Shown here: positions 8,201-15,787 of the stretch, piece after piece | How the letters are laid out: each line of letters starts with the position of its first letter | Position numbering within the stretch: position 1 is the first letter of the stretch | Assembly (NCBI RefSeq): GCF_014180715.1 | Contig: NZ_JACEFC010000009.1 | Span: forward strand, 1 to 32,019 | From: Nocardioides stalactiti | GTDB taxonomy: Bacteria > Actinomycetota > Actinomycetes > Propionibacteriales > Nocardioidaceae | Length of the DNA: 32,019 bases | Direction: 5' to 3' | The notes under the pieces: generated by a model | The model's database searches: none | What the model was told of the DNA's origin: nothing | The model's input: the letters and a program-made list of their open reading frames with translations, nothing else | Translations under genes and position numbers: made by a program

Positions 8201-9394
8201 TCACCAGGTCCGCGCCCAGACGCAGGAGTCGGCGCTGACGAGGTGGTCGACGACCTCGGCGGAGATCGGCGCCGAGGTGCTGGTGACGACGTAGCCGAGC
8301 TGGTCGCGGGTCGCGAGGGTCTGGTCGACGACGTTGTCGCCCGCGGCGGCCAGCGCGGCGTTGAGCTCGGCGAGCACGCCCGGGACGCTGTGGTGGAGCA
8401 GCCCCAGTCGGTGGCCGGCGGTCAGCGCGGGCGGGAGCACCGCCGGCAGGTTGACCGAGAGGGCGGTGCTGCCCTCGAGGGCGAAGCGCGCGAGCTTCTC
8501 GGCCACGAACCAGCCGATCTCCTCCTGCGCCTCCTGGGTGGAGCCGCCGATGTGCGGGGTGAGGATGACGTTGTCGAGGCCGCGCAGCACCGAGTCGAAC
8601 GGGTCGCCCTGCGCCTTGGGCTCGGTCGGGAAGACGTCGACCGCGGCGCCGGCGATGTGCCCGGACTCCAGGTGGTCACGCAGCGACTTGTCGTCGACGA
8701 CCATGCCGCGCGAGGCGTTGATGAACAGCGAGCGCGCCTTCATCGCCGCGAACTCGTCGGCGCCGAAGAAGCCGGCGTTGCCGGGCCGCCCGTCGACGTG
8801 GAGGCTGACCACGTCGGCTGCGGCGAGCAGGTCGGCCAGCGACCTCGTCCGCCGCGCGTTGCCGTGGGCGGGCCGGTCCGCGGTGTCGTAGAACAGCACC
8901 CGCATCCCGAGCGCCTCAGCGACGGTGGAGAGCTGGGTGCCGATGTTGCCGTAGCCGACGATCCCGAGCGTCCGTCCGCGCACCTCGTGGCTGCCGCGGG
9001 CCGACTTGTCCCACACGCCCTCGTGCATGCGCTGCGTCTTCTCGGGGAGCCGCCGGGCGAGGGCGATGATCTCGCCGATCACGAGCTCGACGACGCTGCG
9101 CGTGTTGGAGTAGGGCGCGTTGAAGACGCCCACGCCCCGCTGCGCCGCGGCCGCCAGGTCCACCTGGTTGGTGCCGATGCAGAAGCACCCCACCGCCAGC
9201 AGGTCGGGCGCCTCCTCCAGGACGCGCGCGGTGACGGTCGTGTTGGAGCGGATCCCGAGCAGCTCGACGCCGGCCAGGGCCGCGACGAGCTCGTCCTCCG
9301 CCAGTGAGCCGGGCCGGAGCTCGACGTCGTAGCCGCGACCCTCCAGCACCTCGACCGCAGAGGGGTGGATGTTCTCCAGGAGAAGTGCCCGCAC
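8201..9394 (-). CDS. serA: D-3-phosphoglycerate dehydrogenase, E. coli-type short form
   Basis: It oxidises 3-phosphoglycerate to 3-phosphohydroxypyruvate, the first step of serine synthesis. About 397 residues. Hallmarks in order: VGCFCIGTNQVDLAAAAQRG, NAPYSNTRSVVELVIGE, the Rossmann block LGIVGYGNIGTQL, INASRGMVVD, DVFPTEP, active-site LTPHIGGSTQEAQEEIG, and a C-terminal ACT domain (HHSVPGVLAELNAALAAAGDN). It tracks E. coli SerA closely, including length, and lacks the extra substrate-binding domain of the ~530-residue form of mycobacteria and most actinobacteria. GTG 9394 matches the family N-terminus (RALLLENIHPSAVEVLEGRGY); ATG 9433 is an alternative giving 410 residues. Confidence 0.92.
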   Translation of the reverse strand: MRALLLENIHPSAVEVLEGRGYDVELRPGSLAEDELVAALAGVELLGIRSNTTVTARVLEEAPDLLAVGCFCIGTNQVDLAAAAQRGVGVFNAPYSNTRSVVELVIGEIIALARRLPEKTQRMHEGVWDKSARGSHEVRGRTLGIVGYGNIGTQLSTVAEALGMRVLFYDTADRPAHGNARRTRSLADLLAAADVVSLHVDGRPGNAGFFGADEFAAMKARSLFINASRGMVVDDKSLRDHLESGHIAGAAVDVFPTEPKAQGDPFDSVLRGLDNVILTPHIGGSTQEAQEEIGWFVAEKLARFALEGSTALSVNLPAVLPPALTAGHRLGLLHHSVPGVLAELNAALAAAGDNVVDQTLATRDQLGYVVTSTSAPISAEVVDHLVSADSCVWARTW

Positions 9395-9443
9395 CGGGCC
9401 ACCGTATCGACAGGGTGCCCACACCGCTGTCACCCGCCCTCGG

Positions 9444-11321
9444 TCAGCGGCGCGGGAGGGACTCGACGTAGGCGCGGGACAGGTCGATGAGGTCGAGCAC
9501 GTAGTCGTAGTCGTCGCGGAGACCGTCGATGCTCGTCTGCTCGCCGTCGTCGAGCCGGGCCGCCCGACCGTCCGCGAACCCGCGGCCCGGGCTGAACATC
9601 ACCTCATCGTTGACGAAGGTCCCGGTGGGCGCGTGGTAGGGCACCGAGAGCGCGTGCCGGTCGGTGTTGAGGAGGTCGACGCCGAAGGCGACGAAGCGTT
9701 CCTCTGCCAGCGAGACGCCGAGCAGGTTGGCCACCGTCGGCAGGATGTCGAGCTGGCCGGCCACCTGCGTCTCGACCGACGGCACCTGGCCGGGGACGTG
9801 GAACAGCAGCGCGGTGTTGAAGCGTCGCCCGAAGTCGTAGTCGGGCACGAGGCGCCGGACGTCCTCGACCGTGTCCTCGGTGTTCAGGCCGGCGTGGTCT
9901 CCGTAGACCACGAAGAGGCTGTCCTCCCACAGGCCGGTCTGCTTCAGACCCCGGATGAAGGTCCCCAGCGCCCGGTCGGCGTAGTTCTGGGCCTGCAGGT
10001 ACGCCCCGACGAGCGTCCCTCGGAGCTCGTCGGGGAGGTCGAGCCCGACGAGGTGGTCCGGCACGTCGAACGGACCGTGCCCGGAGGCGGTGACCAGCTG
10101 GGCGTAGAACGGTGCGCCCTCGGCGCGGAGCTGGAGGAGCCGGTACAGGCCACGCGCGTAGAGGACGTCGTCGGAGGCGCCCCACACGTTGAAGTCCGGT
10201 CCGGGGAAGTAGTCCTTCTCGTGCCACTGGTCGAACCCGACTGCCGCGAACAGCTTGTCGTGGTCCCAGAACTCGGCCCAGTTCACGTTGAAGGTCTCGG
10301 AGGTGTAGCCCCGCGACCGGAGCAGCTTCGGCAGGCTGGGGAGCTCACGATCGCCGTACGCGGTGGACATCGGGGTCTCGCCCACAGGGTAGATCGACGT
10401 GTTGGTCGCGAACTCCGCGTCGACGGAGTTGCCCCTTCCCACCTGTTGGTAGTGATGGGGAAAGGAGTAGCTGGACCTGGCGAGGTCGTTGAGGTGCGGG
10501 GTCACCTCCTGGCCGGCCACCTCCAGCCCGAGGACCCACTGCTGGAGCGACTCCATCTGCACCATGATGAGGTTCTTGCCTGCTGCAGCACCGAACCCCC
10601 GGGCGTCCGACGGGTCGGTGATGGTCGTGTGGTTGCCCGACTTGAGGGCTGCGACCTGGTCGTAGGCCGTGGCGAGGTCCAGTCGCGGGGGCGGCTGCCA
10701 CGACCTCAGCAGGGCGTCGAGCTCGTAGCCGATGACCCCGAGCTCCTCGGCGCGGTACTGCTCGTTGCGGACGTCGGCGTTGGCGTCGATCACAGCGGCC
10801 GTCGCCGAGGTCCCGATCAGGACGAGAGCGCCCAGGATCCGCAAGCGCGAGGGGAGGTCGATCGGGCGGGGCGGAAGCCAGCGCTCACCGAGGAGGAACC
10901 AGGCCGCGACGGCGGCGACCGGCAGGTCGGCGAAGAACAGGAGGAGGTGTGCGTCCAGCAGTTCGGCGATGCTGCTGCGGACGTCGTCGGCCTGGTCCGC
11001 CTCGTGCAGGGCGGTGAAGGTCGGGAGCGTCTGGAAGTAGCTGTAGTACACGACGATCGAGGCCAGGAAGATGCTGACGCCCGAGTTGAGCGCCCACAAC
11101 GCCGTCGACGTCGTGACACCGTGGGCGACGAGGCCCACCAGCCCGACGAGGACGGCGGCGGAAGCCAGGTCGGTGAGGACCATTCCCGGCGTCGGCCATC
11201 CGAACATCAGGACGCGCGCGAGCAGGAGCTTGAGGGTGATCAGGGCGAGGACCAGGGGGACCGGGTGGGGGCGCCGTCGGAGAGCCGGGGGGTCGTCGCG
11301 TCGGTCCGTTCGCGGCGGCAT
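9444..11321 (-). CDS. LtaS-like membrane sulfatase-family (phosphoglycerol transferase type) enzyme
   Basis: About 625 residues with five predicted membrane segments (roughly 20-42, 48-68, 78-97, 124-145, 160-180), then a large extracellular alkaline-phosphatase-fold domain, as in lipoteichoic acid synthase. Metal/active-site blocks: LIMVQMESLQQWV with Glu257, GRGNSVDAEFATNTSIYP with Ser299 where LtaS has its nucleophilic Thr, TASGHGPFDVP, and VVYGDHAG. The family transfers phosphoglycerol (or a related head group) from lipid to an acceptor outside the membrane; the acceptor here is unknown. ATG 11321 is chosen because the frame further upstream runs into the divergent acyl-CoA dehydrogenase gene. 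No operon partner; it converges on nothing and lies upstream of serA on the same strand with a 49-bp gap. Confidence 0.82.
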   Translation of the reverse strand: MPPRTDRRDDPPALRRRPHPVPLVLALITLKLLLARVLMFGWPTPGMVLTDLASAAVLVGLVGLVAHGVTTSTALWALNSGVSIFLASIVVYYSYFQTLPTFTALHEADQADDVRSSIAELLDAHLLLFFADLPVAAVAAWFLLGERWLPPRPIDLPSRLRILGALVLIGTSATAAVIDANADVRNEQYRAEELGVIGYELDALLRSWQPPPRLDLATAYDQVAALKSGNHTTITDPSDARGFGAAAGKNLIMVQMESLQQWVLGLEVAGQEVTPHLNDLARSSYSFPHHYQQVGRGNSVDAEFATNTSIYPVGETPMSTAYGDRELPSLPKLLRSRGYTSETFNVNWAEFWDHDKLFAAVGFDQWHEKDYFPGPDFNVWGASDDVLYARGLYRLLQLRAEGAPFYAQLVTASGHGPFDVPDHLVGLDLPDELRGTLVGAYLQAQNYADRALGTFIRGLKQTGLWEDSLFVVYGDHAGLNTEDTVEDVRRLVPDYDFGRRFNTALLFHVPGQVPSVETQVAGQLDILPTVANLLGVSLAEERFVAFGVDLLNTDRHALSVPYHAPTGTFVNDEVMFSPGRGFADGRAARLDDGEQTSIDGLRDDYDYVLDLIDLSRAYVESLPRR

Positions 11322-11348
11322 CCGCGTGCCCAGCAGCGTCCCACCCCC

Positions 11349-11370
11349 CACCACCGTGACACTAGTGGTG
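11349..11370. promoter_or_regulatory. dyad in the divergent LtaS-like / acyl-CoA dehydrogenase promoter region
   Basis: CACCAC (11349-11354) and GTGGTG (11365-11370) form a 6-bp inverted repeat with a 10-bp spacer, and the perfect palindrome CACTAGTG lies inside at 11360-11367. It sits 40 bp before the acyl-CoA dehydrogenase start and 28 bp before the divergent gene. Possible operator; no regulator is assigned. Confidence 0.3.
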
Positions 11371-11409
11371 TAAGGATGGGGTCCGCAGGCTATTCGCGAG
11401 AGGAACATC

Positions 11410-12561
11410 ATGCGTCGCAGCATCTTCACCGAGGAGCACGAGGACTTCCGCAAGACCATGCGGGCGTTCATCGAGGCTGAGGTCGTCCCGCACTACCAGG
11501 AGTGGTACGACGCCGGCCTGGTCGACAGGTCGCTCTACACCAAGGTCGGCGACCTCGGGGTGCTCGGCATCGAGGTGCCCGAGGAGTACGGCGGCGCCGG
11601 GGTCGAGTCCTTCAAGTTCTCCGCGATCCTCAGCGAGGAGTCCGCGCGCGCGGGCATCCACCTCGGCGGGGTCGGCGTCCACCTCGAGCTGTGCCTGCCG
11701 TACCTGAAGAAGCTCGCGACGCCCGAGCAGATGCAGCGCTGGATGCCCGGCTTCATCTCCGGTGAGGAGATGTGGGCGATCGCGATGACCGAGCCGGGCA
11801 CCGGCTCGGACCTCGCCGGCATGCAGAGCACGGCCAAGCGTGACGGCGACACCTACATCCTCAACGGTTCGAAGACGTTCATCACCGGCGGCGTCCTCGC
11901 CGACCGGGTGATCGTGTGCGCCCGCACCTCGCCGCCGCTGGAGAACAACCGGCGCCACGGCATCTCCCTCTTCGCGGTCGACACGAAGTCGCCGGGCTAC
12001 GAGGTCGGCCGCAAGCTCGACAAGATCGGCCTCAAGACCTCCGACACCGCCGAGCTGTCCTTCACCGACGTCGCCGTACCGGTGGCCGACCTGCTCGGCG
12101 AGGAGAACGAGGGCTTCTCCTACCTCGGCCAGAACCTCCCGCAGGAGCGGCTCGGCATCGCGGTCGGCGCCTACGCCCAGGCCAAGGCAGCGATCCGCTT
12201 CACCAAGGCCTACGTCGAGGACCGCAAGGTGTTCGGCACGACCGTGGCGTCGTTCCAGAACACGAAGTTCGAGCTCGCGGCCTGCCAGACCGAGGTGGAC
12301 GCGGCCGAGGCTGTCTGCGACCGGGCGATCGAGGCCCTCGACGCCGGCGAGCTCTCGCCCGTCGATGCCGCCTCGGCCAAGCTGTTCTGCACCGAGGTCG
12401 CCGGCCGGGTCATCGACCGCTGCCTCCAGCTGCACGGCGGCTACGGCTACATGAACGAGTACCCGATCGCGCGGCTCTACGCCGACACCCGGGTGACCCG
12501 GATCTACGGCGGCACCTCGGAGGTCATGAAGACGATCATCGCCAAGAGCATGGGGCTCTGA
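11410..12561 (+). CDS. acyl-CoA dehydrogenase (long-chain type)
   Basis: A 383-residue FAD-dependent acyl-CoA dehydrogenase. Signature 1 is MWAIAMTEPGTGSDLAG (about 121-137), then ILNGSKTFITGG. The C-terminal RIYGGTSEVM has Gly at the MCAD catalytic position, and Glu246 in NLPQERLGIAVGAY is the likely base, as in long-chain and isovaleryl enzymes. A Shine-Dalgarno AGAGGA precedes ATG 11410. The upstream divergent gap holds a dyad. Directly behind it lies a broken enoyl-CoA hydratase gene, suggesting the pair once formed a two-gene beta-oxidation operon. The protein is only distantly like the one at 5397, so different substrates are likely. Confidence 0.9.
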   Translation: MRRSIFTEEHEDFRKTMRAFIEAEVVPHYQEWYDAGLVDRSLYTKVGDLGVLGIEVPEEYGGAGVESFKFSAILSEESARAGIHLGGVGVHLELCLPYLKKLATPEQMQRWMPGFISGEEMWAIAMTEPGTGSDLAGMQSTAKRDGDTYILNGSKTFITGGVLADRVIVCARTSPPLENNRRHGISLFAVDTKSPGYEVGRKLDKIGLKTSDTAELSFTDVAVPVADLLGEENEGFSYLGQNLPQERLGIAVGAYAQAKAAIRFTKAYVEDRKVFGTTVASFQNTKFELAACQTEVDAAEAVCDRAIEALDAGELSPVDAASAKLFCTEVAGRVIDRCLQLHGGYGYMNEYPIARLYADTRVTRIYGGTSEVMKTIIAKSMGL

Positions 12562-12566
12562 GCGGC

Positions 12567-12730
12567 GTGATCGACCTGGTGCTGGTCCAGCGTGTCGACC
12601 GGGTCGCGATCCTCACCATGAACCGGCCGGAGGCTCGCAACTAGCGGAGGCGTGGGTCAGCGGGGGACAGGTGCAGGACCTCGAGGCCAACCGGCAGGCG
12701 GTCATCGCCCGCGGGCGCCAGCAGGCCTGA
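12567..12730 (+). pseudogene. enoyl-CoA hydratase (crotonase) relic
   Basis: GTG 12567, five bases after the acyl-CoA dehydrogenase stop, opens VIDLVLVQRVDRVAILTMNRPEARN and ends at TAG 12642-12644. The LTMNRPEARNA start is diagnostic for crotonase-family enoyl-CoA hydratases, which should run about 260 residues. Just after, in another frame, 12647-12730 reads EAWVSGGQVQDLEANRQAVI and on to a TGA, plausibly a remnant C-terminus of this or another gene. The middle is missing, so a large internal deletion is the simplest reading. The N-terminal assignment is firm; the C-terminal piece is tentative. Confidence 0.6.
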
Positions 12731-12751
12731 CTCGCACGAGGAGCGTCGGCG

Positions 12752-14212
12752 TCAGGCGGGAGTCGTCGTCTCGAAGGCGTCGTCGTCGATCGCCGCCAGC
12801 ATCGACCGGAACCGCTTCGGCGCCCAGGGGAACAGCTCGACGCGGCCGCCCTGACCGACGTACCAGCTGGTGCAGCCGGTCGCCCAGACAGTGGCCGGCA
12901 TGGCCGCGTCGACGTCGCGGTAGAAGGCGTCGGTGGCCTCGGTCGTCGGTGCCACGGTGTCGACCTCTCGGCGCCGCCAGCGCTCGATCCACGCGAGCAT
13001 GGCGCTGGCCTGCGCCTCGGCGATCGCCACGAGGGAGTAGTTGCCGACCGGTGAGTTCGGGCCCATGAACATGAAGAAGTTCGGGAACCCGGGGACGGCG
13101 ATGGTCCGGTAGGCCCGAGGTCCGTCCGCCCAAGCGTCGTCGAGCGTGAGCCCGCCCGGTCCGGTCATCGCGGCGGGACGCAGGTAGGCGTGGGAGTCGA
13201 AGCCGGTCGCCAGGACCAGCACGTCGCACTCGTGCAGCACTCCGTCAGCGGTGCGGACGCCTGTCGGCTCGACCTGATCGATGGCCTCCGTGACGACACG
13301 GACGTCGTCGCGCTGCACGGCGTCGTAGTAGCCGGTGGAGATGATCAGCCGGCGGCACATGGGCTCGAAGTCGGGCGTCAGCCGCGCGCGCAACGTCGGG
13401 TCCTCGATCCGTCTCAGCTGGCGCCTGATGAGCCACTGACCGAACCGCCGGGCGAGGCCGGGCCGCAGCAGCGCGGAGGAGAACGACTCGATGAAGAGAC
13501 GGCTGCCGTGGTAGGTCAGCGCGTCGTACCGGGGGAAGCGGCGGTGCAGCCACCGGGTGAGGCGGGAGAACTCGGGGTTGCGCATCTGCATCACCCAGTG
13601 CGGCGTGCGTTGGAACACCACCAGCTCCGCGGAGCTCCCGGCGAGGTCGGTGACGATCTGCGCCCCGGTGGATCCGGTCCCGATGACCCCGATCCGGCGC
13701 CCCTCGAGCGGGACCGCGTGGTCCCACCGGGCCGAGTGGAAGGCGGGTCCGGCGAACGTGTCGAGGCCGTCGAGGTCGGGGTAGCGGGGGTGGTGCAGGA
13801 TGCCGGTCGCCGAGATCACGAAGTCGTAGGCCGCGCTGGCCCCGGCAGTGGTGGTCACTGACCACCGCCCGTCGACCCAGTCGATGCGCGCGACCTCGGC
13901 GCCGTACTGGATCCGGTCGTGGACGCCGGTGTCGCGGGCGACCTTGGCGAAGTAGGCGTTGATCTCCGCGCCGGGGGCCATGGGCCGGCTCCAGTCCGGG
14001 TTCCGCGCGAACGTGTACTGGTAGAAGCGGGAGGGCACGTCGCAGGCGATGCCAGGGTAGGAGTTCTCGCGCCACGTCCCTCCCGCGGACGAGGCCTTCT
14101 CGTACAGCGTGAAGTCCTCGATGCCGGCGTCCGTCAGCAGCGCGCCGAGGCAGATGCCGGACATGCCGGCACCGATGATCGCGATCCTGGGCTGGCGCAG
14201 GGGAGTCCGCAC
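12752..14212 (-). CDS. flavin-containing monooxygenase, Baeyer-Villiger type
   Basis: A 486-residue NADPH/FAD monooxygenase. FAD Rossmann motif GAGMSG is at 14-19, with EKASSAGGTWRENSYPGIACD after it. The Baeyer-Villiger fingerprint F-x-G-x3-H-x3-W-D is present as FAGPAFHSARWD (153-164), and the NADPH Rossmann motif GTGSTG is at 178-183. LVLATGFDSHAYLRP and PNFFMFMGPNSPVGN are typical of the class. Expected chemistry: insertion of oxygen next to a ketone, or heteroatom oxidation. Start GTG 14212 gives a normal N-terminus. It faces the SRPBCC/arr pair across 65 bp. In an alkane- or steroid-degrading host a ketone-to-ester role is plausible; the substrate is unknown. Confidence 0.88.
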   Translation of the reverse strand: MRTPLRQPRIAIIGAGMSGICLGALLTDAGIEDFTLYEKASSAGGTWRENSYPGIACDVPSRFYQYTFARNPDWSRPMAPGAEINAYFAKVARDTGVHDRIQYGAEVARIDWVDGRWSVTTTAGASAAYDFVISATGILHHPRYPDLDGLDTFAGPAFHSARWDHAVPLEGRRIGVIGTGSTGAQIVTDLAGSSAELVVFQRTPHWVMQMRNPEFSRLTRWLHRRFPRYDALTYHGSRLFIESFSSALLRPGLARRFGQWLIRRQLRRIEDPTLRARLTPDFEPMCRRLIISTGYYDAVQRDDVRVVTEAIDQVEPTGVRTADGVLHECDVLVLATGFDSHAYLRPAAMTGPGGLTLDDAWADGPRAYRTIAVPGFPNFFMFMGPNSPVGNYSLVAIAEAQASAMLAWIERWRRREVDTVAPTTEATDAFYRDVDAAMPATVWATGCTSWYVGQGGRVELFPWAPKRFRSMLAAIDDDAFETTTPA

Positions 14213-14257
14213 CCGGCGAACCTAGCGCCTGCGGGTGGCGAGGTCCGGGTGCGCGCC

Positions 14258-14271
14258 GACCGGATACGGTC
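14258..14271. promoter_or_regulatory. short dyad before the SRPBCC-arr pair
   Basis: GACCG-GATA-CGGTC is a perfect 5-bp inverted repeat with a 4-bp centre, ending six bases before ATG 14278 in the divergent gap with the flavin monooxygenase gene. It could be an operator covering a leaderless or very short-leader start. The motif is short and may be chance in such GC-rich DNA. Confidence 0.25.
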
Positions 14272-14277
14272 TGCGGC

Positions 14278-14718
14278 ATGGCTCAGATCCGTGTGTCAGA
14301 GACCGTGCCGGTGCCGATCGACCGGGCCTGGGAGCTCGTGAGCGACCTCCAGCTGTTCGACGCGTGGCTCTCGCTGCACGACGGGTGGCGCAGCGACGTG
14401 CCGGCCGAGCTGTACGTCGGTCTGGAGGTCGCGTCCGTCGTCAAGGCGAAGGGACTGCGCAACCGGGTCACCTGGACGGTGACCGCGTTCGACCCGCCGT
14501 CGAACGTCCGGCTCTCCGGCGTCGGTGTCGGCGGGACGAAGGTGGCGCTCGAGTTCACGCTGAAGACCCAGGGCTCGGGGACCGCGGTGACCCTCAACGC
14601 CGACTTCTCGCACCCGTTGCTCAAGGGCCCGATGGGTTCGGTCGCGGGCCGCACGATCACCGGCGACCTCAAGGCCTCGATGAAGCGCCTGGTGGGGATC
14701 GCGGGGGAGCGCGGATGA
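14278..14718 (+). CDS. SRPBCC (START-like) protein of the Rv0910 type, second copy
   Basis: A 146-residue SRPBCC-fold protein: VSETVPVPIDRAWELVSDLQ, WLSLHDGWRSDVPAELYVG, RVTWTVTAFDPP and a C-terminal helix. It is clearly paralogous to the protein at 3180, sharing W-LxLHxxW-xxD-PAEL-VG and TWTV. Rv0910 was described as a toxin, but no antitoxin-like gene is adjacent. Its stop overlaps the ATG of arr by 4 bp (ATGA), so the two are almost certainly translated together. A binding or transfer role for a hydrophobic ligand is the family expectation; the actual ligand, and why it should be tied to rifamycin inactivation, is unknown. Confidence 0.78.
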   Translation: MAQIRVSETVPVPIDRAWELVSDLQLFDAWLSLHDGWRSDVPAELYVGLEVASVVKAKGLRNRVTWTVTAFDPPSNVRLSGVGVGGTKVALEFTLKTQGSGTAVTLNADFSHPLLKGPMGSVAGRTITGDLKASMKRLVGIAGERG

Positions 14719-15122
14719 CCGACGTCCTCGACGAGGGTCCGTTCTTCCACGGCACCAAGGCCGACCTGCGCGAGGGCGACCTGCTCGTCGCGGGGTTCCG
14801 CTCCAACTACCGGCCAGAGATCGTGATGAACCACATCTACTTCACCGCGCTGGTGAGCGGTGCCGGCCTGGCCGCCGAGCTCGCCGCCGGCGACGCCGAG
14901 CCGCGGGTCTACCTGGTCGAGCCGACCGGTCCGTGGGAGAACGACCCCAACGTGACCGACAAGAAGTTCCCCGGCAACCCCACCCGGTCCTACCGCAGCG
15001 CCGAGCCGATCCGGGTTCTGGGCGAGGTGACCGACTGGCCCCGGCTGGCTCCCGCGGAGCTCCAGGCCTGGCGCGACCGGATCGCGCAGATGAACGTCGA
15101 GCGCGCCGAGATCATCAACTAG
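14715..15122 (+). CDS. arr: rifamycin ADP-ribosyltransferase
   Basis: A 135-residue Arr enzyme, which inactivates rifamycins by NAD-dependent ADP-ribosylation at the ansa-chain hydroxyl. Family blocks are intact: GPFFHGTKADLREGDLL, HIYFTAL, YLVEPTGPWENDPNVTDKKF, PGNPTRSYRSAEPIRVLGEV. His12, Tyr42 and Asp77 fall at a constant offset of seven from the His19/Tyr49/Asp84 active-site set of the M. smegmatis enzyme as I recall it. The start ATG 14715 lies inside the stop of the SRPBCC gene, with GGGGGAG upstream. It is shorter at the N-terminus than plasmid Arr-2. No mobile element is nearby and base composition matches the surroundings, so it is an intrinsic chromosomal gene, probably giving low rifampicin susceptibility. 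Confidence 0.93.
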   Translation: MTDVLDEGPFFHGTKADLREGDLLVAGFRSNYRPEIVMNHIYFTALVSGAGLAAELAAGDAEPRVYLVEPTGPWENDPNVTDKKFPGNPTRSYRSAEPIRVLGEVTDWPRLAPAELQAWRDRIAQMNVERAEIIN

Positions 15123-15126
15123 GGGA

Positions 15127-15450
15127 TCAGCCGGGCAGCTGCTCGGCTTCGGACCACCGGGCACGGGCGAGCACCTCGCGGGTGCGGTCGGGAGCGACCC
15201 GGTGCGACGCGATGTCCTGCGGCCAGCCCTCGACCTCGCGGGTGGCCCAGTCCGCCCAGTCGGCGACGAGCTTGTAGTAGTCGGTGAGGAACGCCCCGAG
15301 CAGGAGGGTGGTCGCCCGGCGTTCGGCGTAGAGACCCTCCTGGGCAGCGACGAACTTCTCGGCGGCCTCGATGCTCCCGGTGTTCTGCTCGACGGCCCAC
15401 TGCCGCGCGCGGGCGATCGACGCGAGTGCGTCAGGGGTAGGTGAACGCGA
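15127..15450 (-). pseudogene. headless 3' fragment of an unrecognised gene
   Basis: On the minus strand a frame ending at TGA 15127-15129 reads as good protein for about 100 residues (ALASIARARQWAVEQN, YAERRATTLLLGAFLTDYYK, VADWADWATREVEGWPQD). It has strong third-position GC and amphipathic helices. The frame is closed upstream by TGA at 15451-15453, and I find no ATG, GTG or TTG at which it could begin. The first 20 bases overlap the 3' end of the neighbouring secreted-protein gene. The simplest reading is a gene that lost its 5' part by a rearrangement whose junction lies near 15430-15450. I do not recognise the family. Confidence 0.4.
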
Positions 15451-15736
15451 TCACGACCCGGTTCTTGGTGCAGGTCTGGCGCGGGTAGCCCTCGCAGGTG
15501 AAGCCGTCGAGGTCCATGCCGGGGAGGAAGTAGCGGCGGATCTTGCGCTTGGCCGTCGCGCAGGTCGTGTTCTTGGCCGTGATCTTCTTGGCCAGCACGT
15601 AGCCGTCGCTGCGGAGCGAGCCGCACTTCTTCACGGCCGCCTCAGCGGGAGAGCCGAGTCCGACGCCGGCGGTGAACGGCAGGACGATGCCGACGAGGGC
15701 GGCTGTGGCCCATCGGGCCAGGGGCGAAGACGTCAC
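15431..15736 (-). CDS. small secreted protein with four cysteines, unknown function
   Basis: Start GTG 15736 is supported by GGAGG eight bases upstream and gives 101 residues. The N-terminus is a clear Sec signal peptide (SSPLARWATAALVGIVLPF), with likely cleavage after the AEA that follows GVGLGSP. The mature part is short, basic (KKITAK, TAKRKIRR) and has four cysteines (KKCGS, TTCATA, FTCEGYPRQTC) that could form two disulphides. It ends RVVIAFTYP. I do not recognise a family; it resembles small exported actinobacterial proteins. The frame stays open upstream of 15736 but without signal-peptide character. Confidence 0.65.
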   Translation of the reverse strand: MTSSPLARWATAALVGIVLPFTAGVGLGSPAEAAVKKCGSLRSDGYVLAKKITAKNTTCATAKRKIRRYFLPGMDLDGFTCEGYPRQTCTKNRVVIAFTYP

Positions 15737-15760
15737 AGTGCGAACCTCCAGGAGCGGCGA

Positions 15761-15787
15761 CCGGCCGCCCTGCCCGAGACCGGCCGG
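15761..15787. repeat. 7-bp inverted repeat in the 194-bp divergent gap
   Basis: CCGGCCG (15761-15767) and CGGCCGG (15781-15787) are inverted copies with a 13-bp spacer, 25 bp before the secreted-protein start. It could be an operator, though GC-only motifs arise easily here. The rest of the 15737-15930 gap shows no clear promoter or RNA gene. Confidence 0.2.

Noticed and set aside
9369-11480. Long open frame antisense to the LtaS-like gene
   Set aside because: It is rich in Arg, Val, Gly and Asp without any domain, as expected for the opposite strand of a GC-rich gene; the minus-strand protein has clear membrane segments and active-site motifs.
14715-15122. arr as part of a resistance cassette or integron
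   Set aside because: No attC-like site, integrase or transposase nearby and composition matches the surroundings.
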